Position numbers and translations under genes: made by a program
Notes under the pieces: generated by a model
Databases searched by the model: none
What the model saw: only the letters and a program-made list of their open reading frames with translations
Told to the model about the DNA's origin: nothing
In this document: positions 28,938 through 35,422 of the stretch, piece after piece
Numbering within the stretch: position 1 is the stretch's first letter
Layout: each line of letters begins with the position of its first letter
Origin: Devosia crocina
Lineage (GTDB): Bacteria; Pseudomonadota; Alphaproteobacteria; Rhizobiales; Devosiaceae
Reading direction: 5' to 3'
Length of the DNA: 64,000 nucleotides
NCBI RefSeq assembly: GCF_900116545.1
Contig: NZ_FPCK01000001.1
Coordinates: 1,302,001 to 1,366,000, forward strand

Positions 28938-30274
28938 TCGGCAGCCTCCTTCGGTGTGTCGCTGAACAGGGGTGTGCCTTCGGCGCCATGGAGCGCTTCG
29001 CCAGCAGCGGCGACGACGGCGGCACGCTTGGCCGGGTCGGCGGCGAGCTCCAGGCGGCGGATGATGTCGGCTATGTATTCGGGCTCGCGCTCGATCAACA
29101 CGGCGCGAAATCCCTCGCGGAAGGCAGCCTCGCCGGTCGTGCCAGTGCCGGCGAAGGGATCGAGGATAACGCCGCCTGGTGGCGTCACCATCCGGCAGAG
29201 GTATTGTTTCAGTCCGAGAGGCTTTACGGTCGGATGCTTGGCCCCAACACGGTCTTCTGCGGTGGCCTTGGCGCTGTAGAAGAAGCGCGCAGCGGATCCA
29301 GAATCGCCGTGATGGACCGACGGCACGCGATCACGCAGCTGGTACACGTTCTTCGACGACGTATTGCTTGGCTCGTCGCCTGTCACGGGCGCAAATGCGC
29401 CGGCGGTGGCGGGGAAATTGCTGACAACGCTATCGCTGCCATCATGGATCAGGTTAGCAGGCCAGCGCCCGAGGTTGCTCGCCGTTTCTGCATGCGCCCG
29501 GTTGTCTTGTGGCTCACCACCATAGCGCAGGTGAGACCAGAGCTTGCCGGCGCCGCCTCGCAAAGTCTCCTCGGTCGGTACGCGGCAACCATCGATGTTG
29601 ATGCCGCCGGTCCCCCAAAGGAGGATGTTGTCGGTGCCGTTGGCTTCGCTGAATGGCTTCTGGCCCATGTAGATGGGTTCGATCGCTGGCTTGAGCGCCT
29701 GGCCGCCATAGCGCCAGCCCTCATAGCCAGGGGCAGCAATGCGCGTCGCTTTAGGGAAGCCGCTGCCAAACACCCAGCCCAGCATGCCGCCCAGGTCGTT
29801 GTGGACGAGCAACTGCATGAAGGCTGACACCTGACTGTCGGACAGCGATTCAAGGAAAGGCTGTGCGTCCGGGTGTTGGGTCAGGAAGGCGGTCAGCGGG
29901 TGGCTAATGAAACCAGCATCTTCAATCGCCACCTGCATGCGCCCAAAGCCTTTGGTGGACGCGAACGCCACCAGGTAGCCGCCGGGCTTGAGGACGCGCA
30001 GCATTGCCCGCCAGGTGCCGGGGCGAAACGCAATGTCGCCTCCATCCCACTTCTTGCCCATGAAGCCGGCGCCGGCGCGCTTGAAGGCGCCGGTCTTGCC
30101 CGACTTGGCAGGGGCGGCGCCGATAGCGCCGAAACGCTCGGTGATGGACGTCAGATGGTACGGCGGATCGGTCACGATCGCGTCGACGCTATTCTCGGGG
30201 AGCTGAGCCAGCACCTTGAGGCAATCGCCAGCACGAAGGGTGACCCGACCATCGAGGAACCGCTTCGGTTTCAT
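28934..30274 (-). CDS. Phage DNA N6-adenine / N4-cytosine methyltransferase, beta class
   Basis: The enzyme has 446 residues from ATG 30274 (MKPKRFLDGRVTLRAGDCLK). The catalytic DPPY is at residues 36-39 and the SAM-binding DPFAGTGTTGEA is at about residue 372; DPPY first and FxGxG last is the beta-class order seen in CcrM-like enzymes. The middle 300 residues form a large recognition region including GFMGKKWDGGD and HPTVKPLGLKQYL. It overlaps both neighbours by 4 bases. It is likely an orphan anti-restriction or regulatory methylase of the phage. Confidence 0.93.
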   Translation of the reverse strand: MKPKRFLDGRVTLRAGDCLKVLAQLPENSVDAIVTDPPYHLTSITERFGAIGAAPAKSGKTGAFKRAGAGFMGKKWDGGDIAFRPGTWRAMLRVLKPGGYLVAFASTKGFGRMQVAIEDAGFISHPLTAFLTQHPDAQPFLESLSDSQVSAFMQLLVHNDLGGMLGWVFGSGFPKATRIAAPGYEGWRYGGQALKPAIEPIYMGQKPFSEANGTDNILLWGTGGINIDGCRVPTEETLRGGAGKLWSHLRYGGEPQDNRAHAETASNLGRWPANLIHDGSDSVVSNFPATAGAFAPVTGDEPSNTSSKNVYQLRDRVPSVHHGDSGSAARFFYSAKATAEDRVGAKHPTVKPLGLKQYLCRMVTPPGGVILDPFAGTGTTGEAAFREGFRAVLIEREPEYIADIIRRLELAADPAKRAAVVAAAGEALHGAEGTPLFSDTPKEAAE

Positions 30275-30477
30275 GCTGCCACCGCTAATGCAGCAGGGCC
30301 CGCGGTGATGACGCGCCGCTCGCACTGATAGCTTGGCCGCCATTCCCAGCGGGTGGCGGTGGCCTTGTTCTCGGCGACGAGCTCGTCCACCGCCTGAATT
30401 TCGGCGTAGATCGCCCATTCTTCCTGGATCAGGGTGCGGCCAGCAATCAGGCCGTCGAGGATCTGCTCTTTGGTCAC
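30271..30477 (-). CDS. Small hypothetical phage protein
   Basis: This protein of 68 residues starts MTKEQILDGLIAGRTLIQEE. The first half is probably helical and the end is Ala-rich (ITAGPAALAVAA). ATGA overlaps connect it to both neighbours. No homologous family is recognised. Confidence 0.65.
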   Translation of the reverse strand: MTKEQILDGLIAGRTLIQEEWAIYAEIQAVDELVAENKATATRWEWRPSYQCERRVITAGPAALAVAA

Positions 30478-30791
30478 AGGGCGCGCTCCCCGTATTGCTG
30501 GGAGACGAGGCCGCCCACTACTTCGTCGATCCAGTCATCACGCCAGGCGGCGCCGTGCTGGGCTTCGGCGAGATCATTCACAGCGCGCTTGGGCGAGGCA
30601 AAATTGAGCATGCGGCCGAGCTGATCGTAACGAGCTTTGGGAAAGATCTCGCGGAGGCTCGCAAGAGCGATCAGGCGGGCGCGGCTGGTGCCCTTGTTGC
30701 GGAAGATTGATTCGGGATCTTCGCCGACGGCGCGGGAGGCTAGAACGACGGCTCGAGCGATCTGTTCGGCGGTGGGGAGGATGGCGGTCAT
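30474..30791 (-). CDS. DnaA domain IV-like small DNA-binding protein (tentative)
   Basis: This protein of 105 residues contains SIFRNKGTSRARLIALASLREIF followed by YDQLGRMLNFASPKRAVNDL. The layout, a basic helix then a helix-turn-helix-like pair ending in a family-like 'recognise and bind' helix, resembles the DNA-binding domain IV of DnaA found alone in several phages. This is pattern recognition only. It is coupled by ATGA overlaps to the DUF5131 gene upstream and the next gene downstream. Confidence 0.65.
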   Translation of the reverse strand: MTAILPTAEQIARAVVLASRAVGEDPESIFRNKGTSRARLIALASLREIFPKARYDQLGRMLNFASPKRAVNDLAEAQHGAAWRDDWIDEVVGGLVSQQYGERAL

Positions 30792-31792
30792 GAGGCCACC
30801 CCGGGGAAGCCGTTGTGCTCAACGCCATCGAGCAGGCGGCCGGCGCGTTTCTTGCCGATCCGCATAGATGGTGGAGGGCACTCGCCGCCTGGGCGAGCCT
30901 CGCGGGTCAGCACGGCGTCGGGGTGCCACTCCCCCCACTGCTTGAACAGAAAGGGCACGTCGGCACGCTGGCATTGGTCGCGTAGGGCGCGGAACCAGTC
31001 CGGATGGGCAGGGCGAGCCTTGGCACCGCTTTCGCCGCCGGCAATCACCCAATCAAGCTCATGGATTTCGTCACAGAGGAATGCGCGGTGGCAGGAGGGG
31101 CAATAGCAGTCCGAGTCGTCGAAACCGCTATCAGTCCCCACAAGCTCAGACGAGCCGCACCAGCCGCAATGCTCGCAGCGGGTCATAAAGAATTGGGACG
31201 CGATGAAGGGTTCTCCGCCTGGGCGGTAAGCGGGGCGCCCTGTCGGAAGCCACCGCGTCCAATCGATCGCACCAAGCATTGGCTCGACACTGACAAAGCG
31301 GACAGCCGCGTCATGCTTGAGCAGGTGCGGGATGTTCTGCTCGGCGCGCTGCTGGTCTTCGACGGTGGCGCCGAGCCAGACATGTCCGGAGATTGCCTCC
31401 CAGAACTCGGGAAGCATCTTCTCGATGTTCATGGGGCGCTTGGTCAGCAGCAGCCAGTCGAGGTCGGGGCACTCGCGGATCAGAGCCCAGAGATCTGCAC
31501 GCCAGTCGGCGGGCACCTGGTTGTCGAACACATCCGCCATAGAGGCGCAGAACACACGCTGGCGCCGTCCATGGCTTTCCTGAAACGCAGCTGACTTCTT
31601 CTGCCAACGGCGCGGCTCGTTCCAGTTCTTCTCGCTGGTGCGGCGACGCGGGACATTGCCCCAATGGTCGCCACCGGTGCGCTTGTCCAGGTCGGCCGCA
31701 TAGCAGTGGTCGCAAGCAGGGCTGATCTTCGTGCAGCCCCACCATGGGTTGAACGTGCTGTCGGTCCACTCAATGGCGGTGGTTTCAGCCAT
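30788..31792 (-). CDS. DUF5131 (phage Gp37/Gp68) family protein
   Basis: The 334 residues begin MAETTAIEWTDSTFNPWWGC and include the family core WWGCTKISPACDHCYAADLD, with three cysteines reminiscent of an iron-sulfur cluster motif, plus RVFCASMADVFDN, WLLLTKRPMNIEKML and VWLGATVEDQQRAEQ. The spacing of the cysteines (C-x6-C-x2-C) differs from canonical radical SAM C-x3-C-x2-C. A second cluster of cysteines lies in CEHCGWCGS and CYCPSCHRAFLC, a probable zinc ribbon insertion. The family is common in phages; its reaction is unknown. Confidence 0.9.
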   Translation of the reverse strand: MAETTAIEWTDSTFNPWWGCTKISPACDHCYAADLDKRTGGDHWGNVPRRRTSEKNWNEPRRWQKKSAAFQESHGRRQRVFCASMADVFDNQVPADWRADLWALIRECPDLDWLLLTKRPMNIEKMLPEFWEAISGHVWLGATVEDQQRAEQNIPHLLKHDAAVRFVSVEPMLGAIDWTRWLPTGRPAYRPGGEPFIASQFFMTRCEHCGWCGSSELVGTDSGFDDSDCYCPSCHRAFLCDEIHELDWVIAGGESGAKARPAHPDWFRALRDQCQRADVPFLFKQWGEWHPDAVLTREARPGGECPPPSMRIGKKRAGRLLDGVEHNGFPGVAS

Positions 31793-32009
31793 GGCTCACC
31801 TCGGAACGGGTGGGCAAGCGCTTGGCGAGGACGCGCTGGAGGGTGCGGCGGTGGATGCCGAGCTTTTCGGCCGTCTTGGTGACGTTGCGGCCCGTGGAGT
31901 GGTGGGCGAGCTGGATGTAGTGCCAGCGGACCTGCTCGGGGGTGAGGTCCATGCGGAGGACAGCCTGGCGCAGGGTGGCGATGTGATCTGAGGTGCGGAG
32001 CTGGGTCAT
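31785..32009 (-). CDS. Fis/PrrA-like helix-turn-helix protein without receiver domain
   Basis: This protein of 74 residues ends in GRNVTKTAEKLGIHRRTLQRVLAKR (split here as GRNVTKTAEKLG and IHRRTLQRVLAKR), the helix-turn-helix of the PrrA/RegA/ActR response regulators of alphaproteobacteria. Those regulators have an N-terminal phospho-receiver; here there are only about 40 residues before the helix-turn-helix, so it is a stand-alone effector domain. It may act on phage promoters or interfere with the host redox regulator's sites. Confidence 0.8.
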   Translation of the reverse strand: MTQLRTSDHIATLRQAVLRMDLTPEQVRWHYIQLAHHSTGRNVTKTAEKLGIHRRTLQRVLAKRLPTRSEVSHG

Positions 32010-32398
32010 GCGAATAGCCGCTCGGGATGGAAGGTGCGCTGGCGGATGGTGTGGACCGCGGTGGTGGCGTCGAACTTGTGCTTGCGCAGCCAGCGATCGA
32101 GACAGTCGCCAAGCTTCGCCTCTAGGTCTTCGACCTCGCTCTGGGCCACGACTGGCATGTCGCCCGTCCAGCAGTCAGAGTTGGGCGTGTGGCATTGCAG
32201 CTCGATCAGGATCATGCGTCCGTCAAAGATTGCCGGGTCGATAGCAGCACGATCGGCCTCGATGATGGTGTAGCCACCCTTCGGGAAACGCCCGGCGGCC
32301 TGGTCCTGGGCATTTGCCTCAGCCGGGAAGCCACCATGCCACTTCTCGGGCTCTTCGCCTTTGCCCCAGAACCATTCGAACTCGCCATTACCGGCCAT
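32006..32398 (-). CDS. Hypothetical phage protein
   Basis: This protein of 130 residues starts at ATG 32398 (MAGNGEFEWFWGKGEEPEKW). It has aromatic-rich N-terminal sequence, a central IIEADRAAIDPAIFDGRMIL strand-helix region, two cysteines (QCHTPNSDCWTG) and a charged C-terminal helix. It overlaps both neighbours. Not recognised; position in the early operon suggests a DNA-metabolism or takeover role. Confidence 0.7.
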   Translation of the reverse strand: MAGNGEFEWFWGKGEEPEKWHGGFPAEANAQDQAAGRFPKGGYTIIEADRAAIDPAIFDGRMILIELQCHTPNSDCWTGDMPVVAQSEVEDLEAKLGDCLDRWLRKHKFDATTAVHTIRQRTFHPERLFA

Positions 32399-32612
32399 CG
32401 TCAGTCGCCTCCTCGGGGCGGCCGAACATCTTGGCGAGATCGTTGAGGGCGACCCGACCGCGGGCGATGACTTCGCCAAGCGTTTCGGCGGTGCCATCTT
32501 CGAAGGTGACGATATAGGCGGTCCCATCGCCATGAGCGCGCACCATGGCCTCGCAAGTTTCCTGCACACGAGAGACGGCGCGATAGATTTCGAGATCAGG
32601 AGCGGTGGTCAT
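32388..32612 (-). CDS. Small hypothetical phage protein
   Basis: This protein of 74 residues begins MTTAPDLEIYRAVSRVQETC. The centre (AYIVTFEDGTAETLGEVIAR) looks like a beta hairpin followed by a helix. It overlaps the next gene downstream by 11 bases and the one upstream by 4. No family recognised. Confidence 0.65.
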   Translation of the reverse strand: MTTAPDLEIYRAVSRVQETCEAMVRAHGDGTAYIVTFEDGTAETLGEVIARGRVALNDLAKMFGRPEEATDDGR

Positions 32613-33010
32613 GCTTCGGTCTGCCCCTGCCGCAGCTGGGACGCGCGAAGGCCTGCCTGCATCAGTTCAATTTCGTCCTCGAGATCCATCTTGTGAGACG
32701 CGAGGGACTTCTTGGCGGCTTCGTATGCTTGATCGAGCAATTTTTCCCGATCGACAGCATCGGCGAGGAGGCTTTCCACCTCACGGAGATCCTTGATGAT
32801 CTTTTCGCGTCGCACATGGCTGCGCAGCACCAGCGGGCGCGATTCCTGAGCCACAGTTTCGAGCGCGCTCTCCACCGCGGCGAAAGCATCCTCGCCAAGC
32901 GAAATGGGAGCAGGAGGTGCGACCTCGACAGGGGCGGGCGTGATAGCGACGGCTTCTCCGCTTTCGACGACGGAAAGAGCAGACTTGGTCGTTTTTGCTG
33001 GCGTGGCCAT
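32609..33010 (-). CDS. Coiled-coil hypothetical phage protein
   Basis: This protein of 133 residues starts at ATG 33010 (MATPAKTTKSALSVVESGEA). A Pro/Val/Ala-rich disordered N-terminus of about 45 residues is followed by a long charged helix (REKIIKDLREVESLLADAVD, then YEAAKKSLASHKMDLEDEIE) that should form a coiled coil. It lies two bases after the GapR-like gene and may be its partner, which is speculation. Confidence 0.7.
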   Translation of the reverse strand: MATPAKTTKSALSVVESGEAVAITPAPVEVAPPAPISLGEDAFAAVESALETVAQESRPLVLRSHVRREKIIKDLREVESLLADAVDREKLLDQAYEAAKKSLASHKMDLEDEIELMQAGLRASQLRQGQTEA

Positions 33011-33012
33011 GA

Positions 33013-33276
33013 TTAGCGCTCCGGTGGGGCTTCGACCATGCCGAGGGCGGACATGTAGAGCTCGAGCAGGGCTTCCTGCTCCAAGCGCTCGTTGGCGTCC
33101 TGCTTCCGGATGGTGACGATCTTGCGGAGGATCTTGGTGTCGAAGCCGTTGCCCTTGGCCTCGGCGTAAATCTCCTTGATGTCGGCCGCGATGGCGGCCT
33201 TTTCTTCTTCCATGCGCTCGATGCGCTCGATGAAGGCGCGGAGCTGGTCCTGGGCAACGGAGTCTTCGACAGCCAT
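33013..33276 (-). CDS. gapR: GapR-like nucleoid protein (DUF2312)
   Basis: The 87 residues match the GapR/DUF2312 family almost throughout: [40 protein letters not shown] and [20 protein letters not shown]. In Caulobacter GapR forms clamps on overtwisted DNA ahead of polymerases and stimulates gyrase and topoisomerase IV. A phage-borne copy could help replication or packaging of supercoiled phage DNA, or compete with the host protein. The Ala-rich start differs from host copies, but the core is conserved. Confidence 0.93.
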   Translation of the reverse strand: MAVEDSVAQDQLRAFIERIERMEEEKAAIAADIKEIYAEAKGNGFDTKILRKIVTIRKQDANERLEQEALLELYMSALGMVEAPPER

Positions 33277-33310
33277 GACGGCCTCTCGGTGAAATTAAGG
33301 GAAGGGGGAA

Positions 33311-33341
33311 GGCCCGGCGCCGAGGGGCATGGCGCCGGGCC
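33311..33341. other. Perfect 11-bp inverted repeat in the early operon
   Basis: GGCCCGGCGCC (33311-33321) and GGCGCCGGGCC (33331-33341) pair perfectly around a nine-base loop. It lies in the only sizeable gap of the leftward operon, upstream of the GapR-like gene. On the minus strand it is followed by a pyrimidine-rich stretch (TTCCCCCTTCCC) rather than a T-run, so it may be an attenuator, RNA-processing site or partial terminator. Confidence 0.7.
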
Positions 33342-33362
33342 CGGCCAAGGCCGAGCGGGGGC

Positions 33363-33806
33363 TTACCCGGCCTGTTCGGTGTCTGGGTTGTCAGCAATCT
33401 TGACGAAGATGGCAGTGGCGCGCTGAAAGGCACCCGACCGAAGAATTTCGACGTGGTCGCCGATATAGAAAGCATTCAGACCCCTCGCGCGGATCTCGTC
33501 GAGCGGTACCTGGCTTGCTACCTCGCTGATCGATGGCTTGAAGAAGCCGTAGTAGCCGCACGTGACATAGAACGGGGCGCGCAGCTCTTCGCTTTCGGCC
33601 AGCTGGCGTTCGCCGATCAATCTCGGGCTCCAGATGCACGACGTGTTGCGCAGATCTTCGGTGTCCCAAGGCGTCCTAACGGCGGTAAAGGTGTCACCCT
33701 TGCGCAGCAGGTGGGTGAATTCACTGGCAAAGGCACGCAGTGCGACATCGTCGATCGGCGGGATGATTGGCTGAGTGTCATCGACCCATTGGTGAGTAAC
33801 CGTCAT
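33363..33806 (-). CDS. Hypothetical phage protein, possibly ASCH/PUA-like
   Basis: This protein of 147 residues starts at ATG 33806. Its body reads as a small beta-rich domain: FTHLLRKGDTFTAVRTPWDT, then YVTCGYYGFFKPSISEVASQ and IGDHVEILRSGAFQRATAIF. The order of short strands with an ARGLNAFYIGDHVEIL turn is reminiscent of ASCH/PUA folds, but that is only an impression. It follows the upstream gene by one base. Confidence 0.65.
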   Translation of the reverse strand: MTVTHQWVDDTQPIIPPIDDVALRAFASEFTHLLRKGDTFTAVRTPWDTEDLRNTSCIWSPRLIGERQLAESEELRAPFYVTCGYYGFFKPSISEVASQVPLDEIRARGLNAFYIGDHVEILRSGAFQRATAIFVKIADNPDTEQAG

Positions 33807-33807
33807 C

Positions 33808-34029
33808 TCAGCCTCCGAATGCCAGGCGGCCGAGTTGGCTGAAATAGTTGCAGTCGAGAACCGTATCGACGATGCGCTGCTCGCGCTCGGTCAGCGGGTC
33901 GCCGTCCATGAAAGACTGCATGGCGGCTGTGACCATGTCGCGCTGGCGCTGGGCCGACGGCGCAGGTTGCGGCGGTATCGGATGCGCGGGAGTACGTGGA
34001 AAGGCGAGGACCTGTGCCATGGAGATCAC
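33808..34029 (-). CDS. Small hypothetical phage protein
   Basis: This protein of 73 residues has a GTG start at 34029 overlapping the previous stop (GTGA); ATG 34020 is the alternative. Pro/Ala-rich at first, then a helical part with MQSFMDGDPLTEREQRIVDT. Not recognised. Confidence 0.6.
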   Translation of the reverse strand: MISMAQVLAFPRTPAHPIPPQPAPSAQRQRDMVTAAMQSFMDGDPLTEREQRIVDTVLDCNYFSQLGRLAFGG

Positions 34030-34250
34030 CGCAGCGTCTGAGCGCAGGTGTCGGCGCTATGCTGCGCCTGGCATGCGGCCATGGCGTGGGGCTGGTCACC
34101 GATATGGTAGCCACCCAGGGCCGCCATGGCGATCAGCGCGACGATGATCCAGACACGCGAAGTTTTGTCAGATGGACCAGACACATAGGTCGTAAGCGAC
34201 ATGGCGGGTGCAACCCGGCCCCGCTGGTTACCATTTCGTAAAGAAGTCAT
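34026..34250 (-). CDS. Small single-pass membrane protein, first gene of the early operon
   Basis: This protein of 74 residues from ATG 34250 (MTSLRNGNQRGRVAPAMSLT) has GGGG upstream; a GTG at 34277 is possible. One membrane segment, WIIVALIAMAALGGYHIG, is followed by a short tail with two cysteines (ACQAQHSADTCAQ). It is the promoter-proximal early gene, next to operators at 34314-34361, and could act in superinfection exclusion. Confidence 0.6.
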   Translation of the reverse strand: MTSLRNGNQRGRVAPAMSLTTYVSGPSDKTSRVWIIVALIAMAALGGYHIGDQPHAMAACQAQHSADTCAQTLR

Positions 34251-34313
34251 TGCCCCATTCCCCTTGCTTGGCACCACTATGGCAGAGCCCTGCTTTCAAG
34301 ATGGGGTGACGGT

Positions 34314-34361
34314 ATAAAGGATTTCTTTATCCGTCAATTGCCAAAACAAGATTTTCTTGTT
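34314..34361. promoter_or_regulatory. Left operator pair (two 17-bp inverted repeats)
   Basis: Two perfect 6+5+6 inverted repeats lie in the divergent intergenic region: ATAAAG-GATTT-CTTTAT at 34314-34330 and AACAAG-ATTTT-CTTGTT at 34345-34361. Their shared core AAG-ATTT-CTT recurs in the right operator cluster at 35047-35122. They are well placed to control the leftward early operon and the rightward gene at 34405. The XRE protein encoded between the clusters is the likely binder. Confidence 0.8.
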
Positions 34362-34404
34362 ATGGATATTACGTGCCCTACAAGAGGGTGTTAGGGGTTC
34401 GACG

Positions 34405-34728
34405 ATGTTTGGAAATCAAGGCGAGGGGAAATTCAGGCGACTCGCTACGCAAATCGCTGGTGTGCTTCCAGAGGATCACGACGAGGCATTAGCCACGTTG
34501 GCGGCTGCGGAGGCGGTGCTCGATGCTATGGGGATGGGAGATAAGCGCGACGCTGCAAAGCGCATCGTTGCGATGACGCCCGAGGACCCTGAGGAGGCTC
34601 TTTTGGTGCTGCAGCTGGTTCGCGAGTTCCTGGAATACAGCACCGATCGCACACGTATGCGCATGCATTCGCTGAAACGGGCGTCAGGTTTCCGAGTGAA
34701 TGACAACCTGGACACAGAGCGGACCTAA
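34405..34728 (+). CDS. Hypothetical phage protein beside the repressor
   Basis: This protein of 107 residues from ATG 34405 (AGGGG upstream) is all-helical in character: EDHDEALATLAAAEAVLDAM, then PEEALLVLQLVREFLEYSTD. It converges on the repressor gene and its promoter would overlap the left operators, so it is likely a lysogeny-controlled accessory gene. Not recognised. Confidence 0.7.
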   Translation: MFGNQGEGKFRRLATQIAGVLPEDHDEALATLAAAEAVLDAMGMGDKRDAAKRIVAMTPEDPEEALLVLQLVREFLEYSTDRTRMRMHSLKRASGFRVNDNLDTERT

Positions 34729-34734
34729 TCCGCC

Positions 34735-35046
34735 TTAGCCGGCCTTTGTCCCGAGGCCGGCGTCCACCTTTTCCGATCGCGCCTGCAATGCCTGGGCAAG
34801 CTCCAGCGGCAGGCCGTCCATGCGGCCGAATAAGACGTAATCAGACGTCGCGCCAGTCAGCTGCCAGATGCGTGCGAGCGTGTCCGGTGGGGGCGCGTTG
34901 TGGCCGCGCTCGTAATTTCCCCATCGTTGAGGACTGGCGCCAATCAGCTCGGCCATGAAGACCTGCGTCCAGCCTTTGACCTCGCGAACGGCGGCGAGGC
35001 GGCGGCCAATGGCCTTGTTCGAGGTGTCGGGCATGATGTCGCTCAT
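34735..35046 (-). CDS. XRE-family repressor (CI-like)
   Basis: This protein of 103 residues has the XRE/Cro helix-turn-helix: IGRRLAAVREVKGWTQVFMA and ELIGASPQRWGNYERGHNAP, followed by LARIWQLTGATSDYVLFG, a frequent end of phage repressors of this type. There is no C-terminal LexA-like peptidase domain, so RecA-dependent self-cleavage is not expected. It is flanked by inverted-repeat operators on both sides; one (35047-35063) touches its start codon, which points to autoregulation. Confidence 0.9.
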   Translation of the reverse strand: MSDIMPDTSNKAIGRRLAAVREVKGWTQVFMAELIGASPQRWGNYERGHNAPPPDTLARIWQLTGATSDYVLFGRMDGLPLELAQALQARSEKVDAGLGTKAG

Positions 35047-35122
35047 GACAAGATTTTATTGTCGCGCCATCAGAGACACCACAAAGACTATCTTGTCAAT
35101 TGCGGATAAAGAAATCCTTTAG
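35047..35122. promoter_or_regulatory. Right operator cluster (three related 17-bp sites)
   Basis: Three sites share the left-operator design: GACAAGATTTTATTGTC at 35047-35063 (one arm mismatch), a half-conserved site ACAAAGACTATCTTGTC at 35081-35097, and ATAAAG-AAATC-CTTTAG at 35106-35122 (one arm mismatch). The last is the inverted counterpart of the left ATAAAG site and both have a CAATTG nearby. The cluster separates the repressor from the rightward Cro-like gene, as in a lambda-like O-R. Confidence 0.78.
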
Positions 35123-35152
35123 TATGGTCCGGCCGTTGCAGGCGGACCATCA

Positions 35153-35422
35153 ATGCCAAAAACCAAACTCACTCCCAAGGCGCTTGAGAGCGTCGACGAT
35201 GTTATCCGCGCTTTAGGCGGAACACGATCCGTCATGGAGTTGACCGAGGCAAAGACCAACCAGGTGGTGACGAACTGGCGTTCGCTCAACCGCTTCGCTG
35301 CCAACACCTATGTGGTGATGACTGACGCGCTCAAACTCAAGGGACTGACGGCGCCGGCATCGCTCTGGGGCATGAAGGAAATGCCCGAAGGCGTGGTGAT
35401 CGAAGCGGCTGAGGCGACATGA
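35153..35422 (+). CDS. Cro-like DNA-binding protein
   Basis: This protein of 89 residues is the first rightward gene after the operators. DDVIRALGGTRSVMELTEAK and NWRSLNRFAANTYVVMTDAL form a Cro/antirepressor-style helix-turn-helix, ending with LKGLTAPASLWGM, a tail seen in related phage proteins. It probably opposes the XRE repressor. Its TGA overlaps the replication-gene ATG. Confidence 0.75.
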   Translation: MPKTKLTPKALESVDDVIRALGGTRSVMELTEAKTNQVVTNWRSLNRFAANTYVVMTDALKLKGLTAPASLWGMKEMPEGVVIEAAEAT

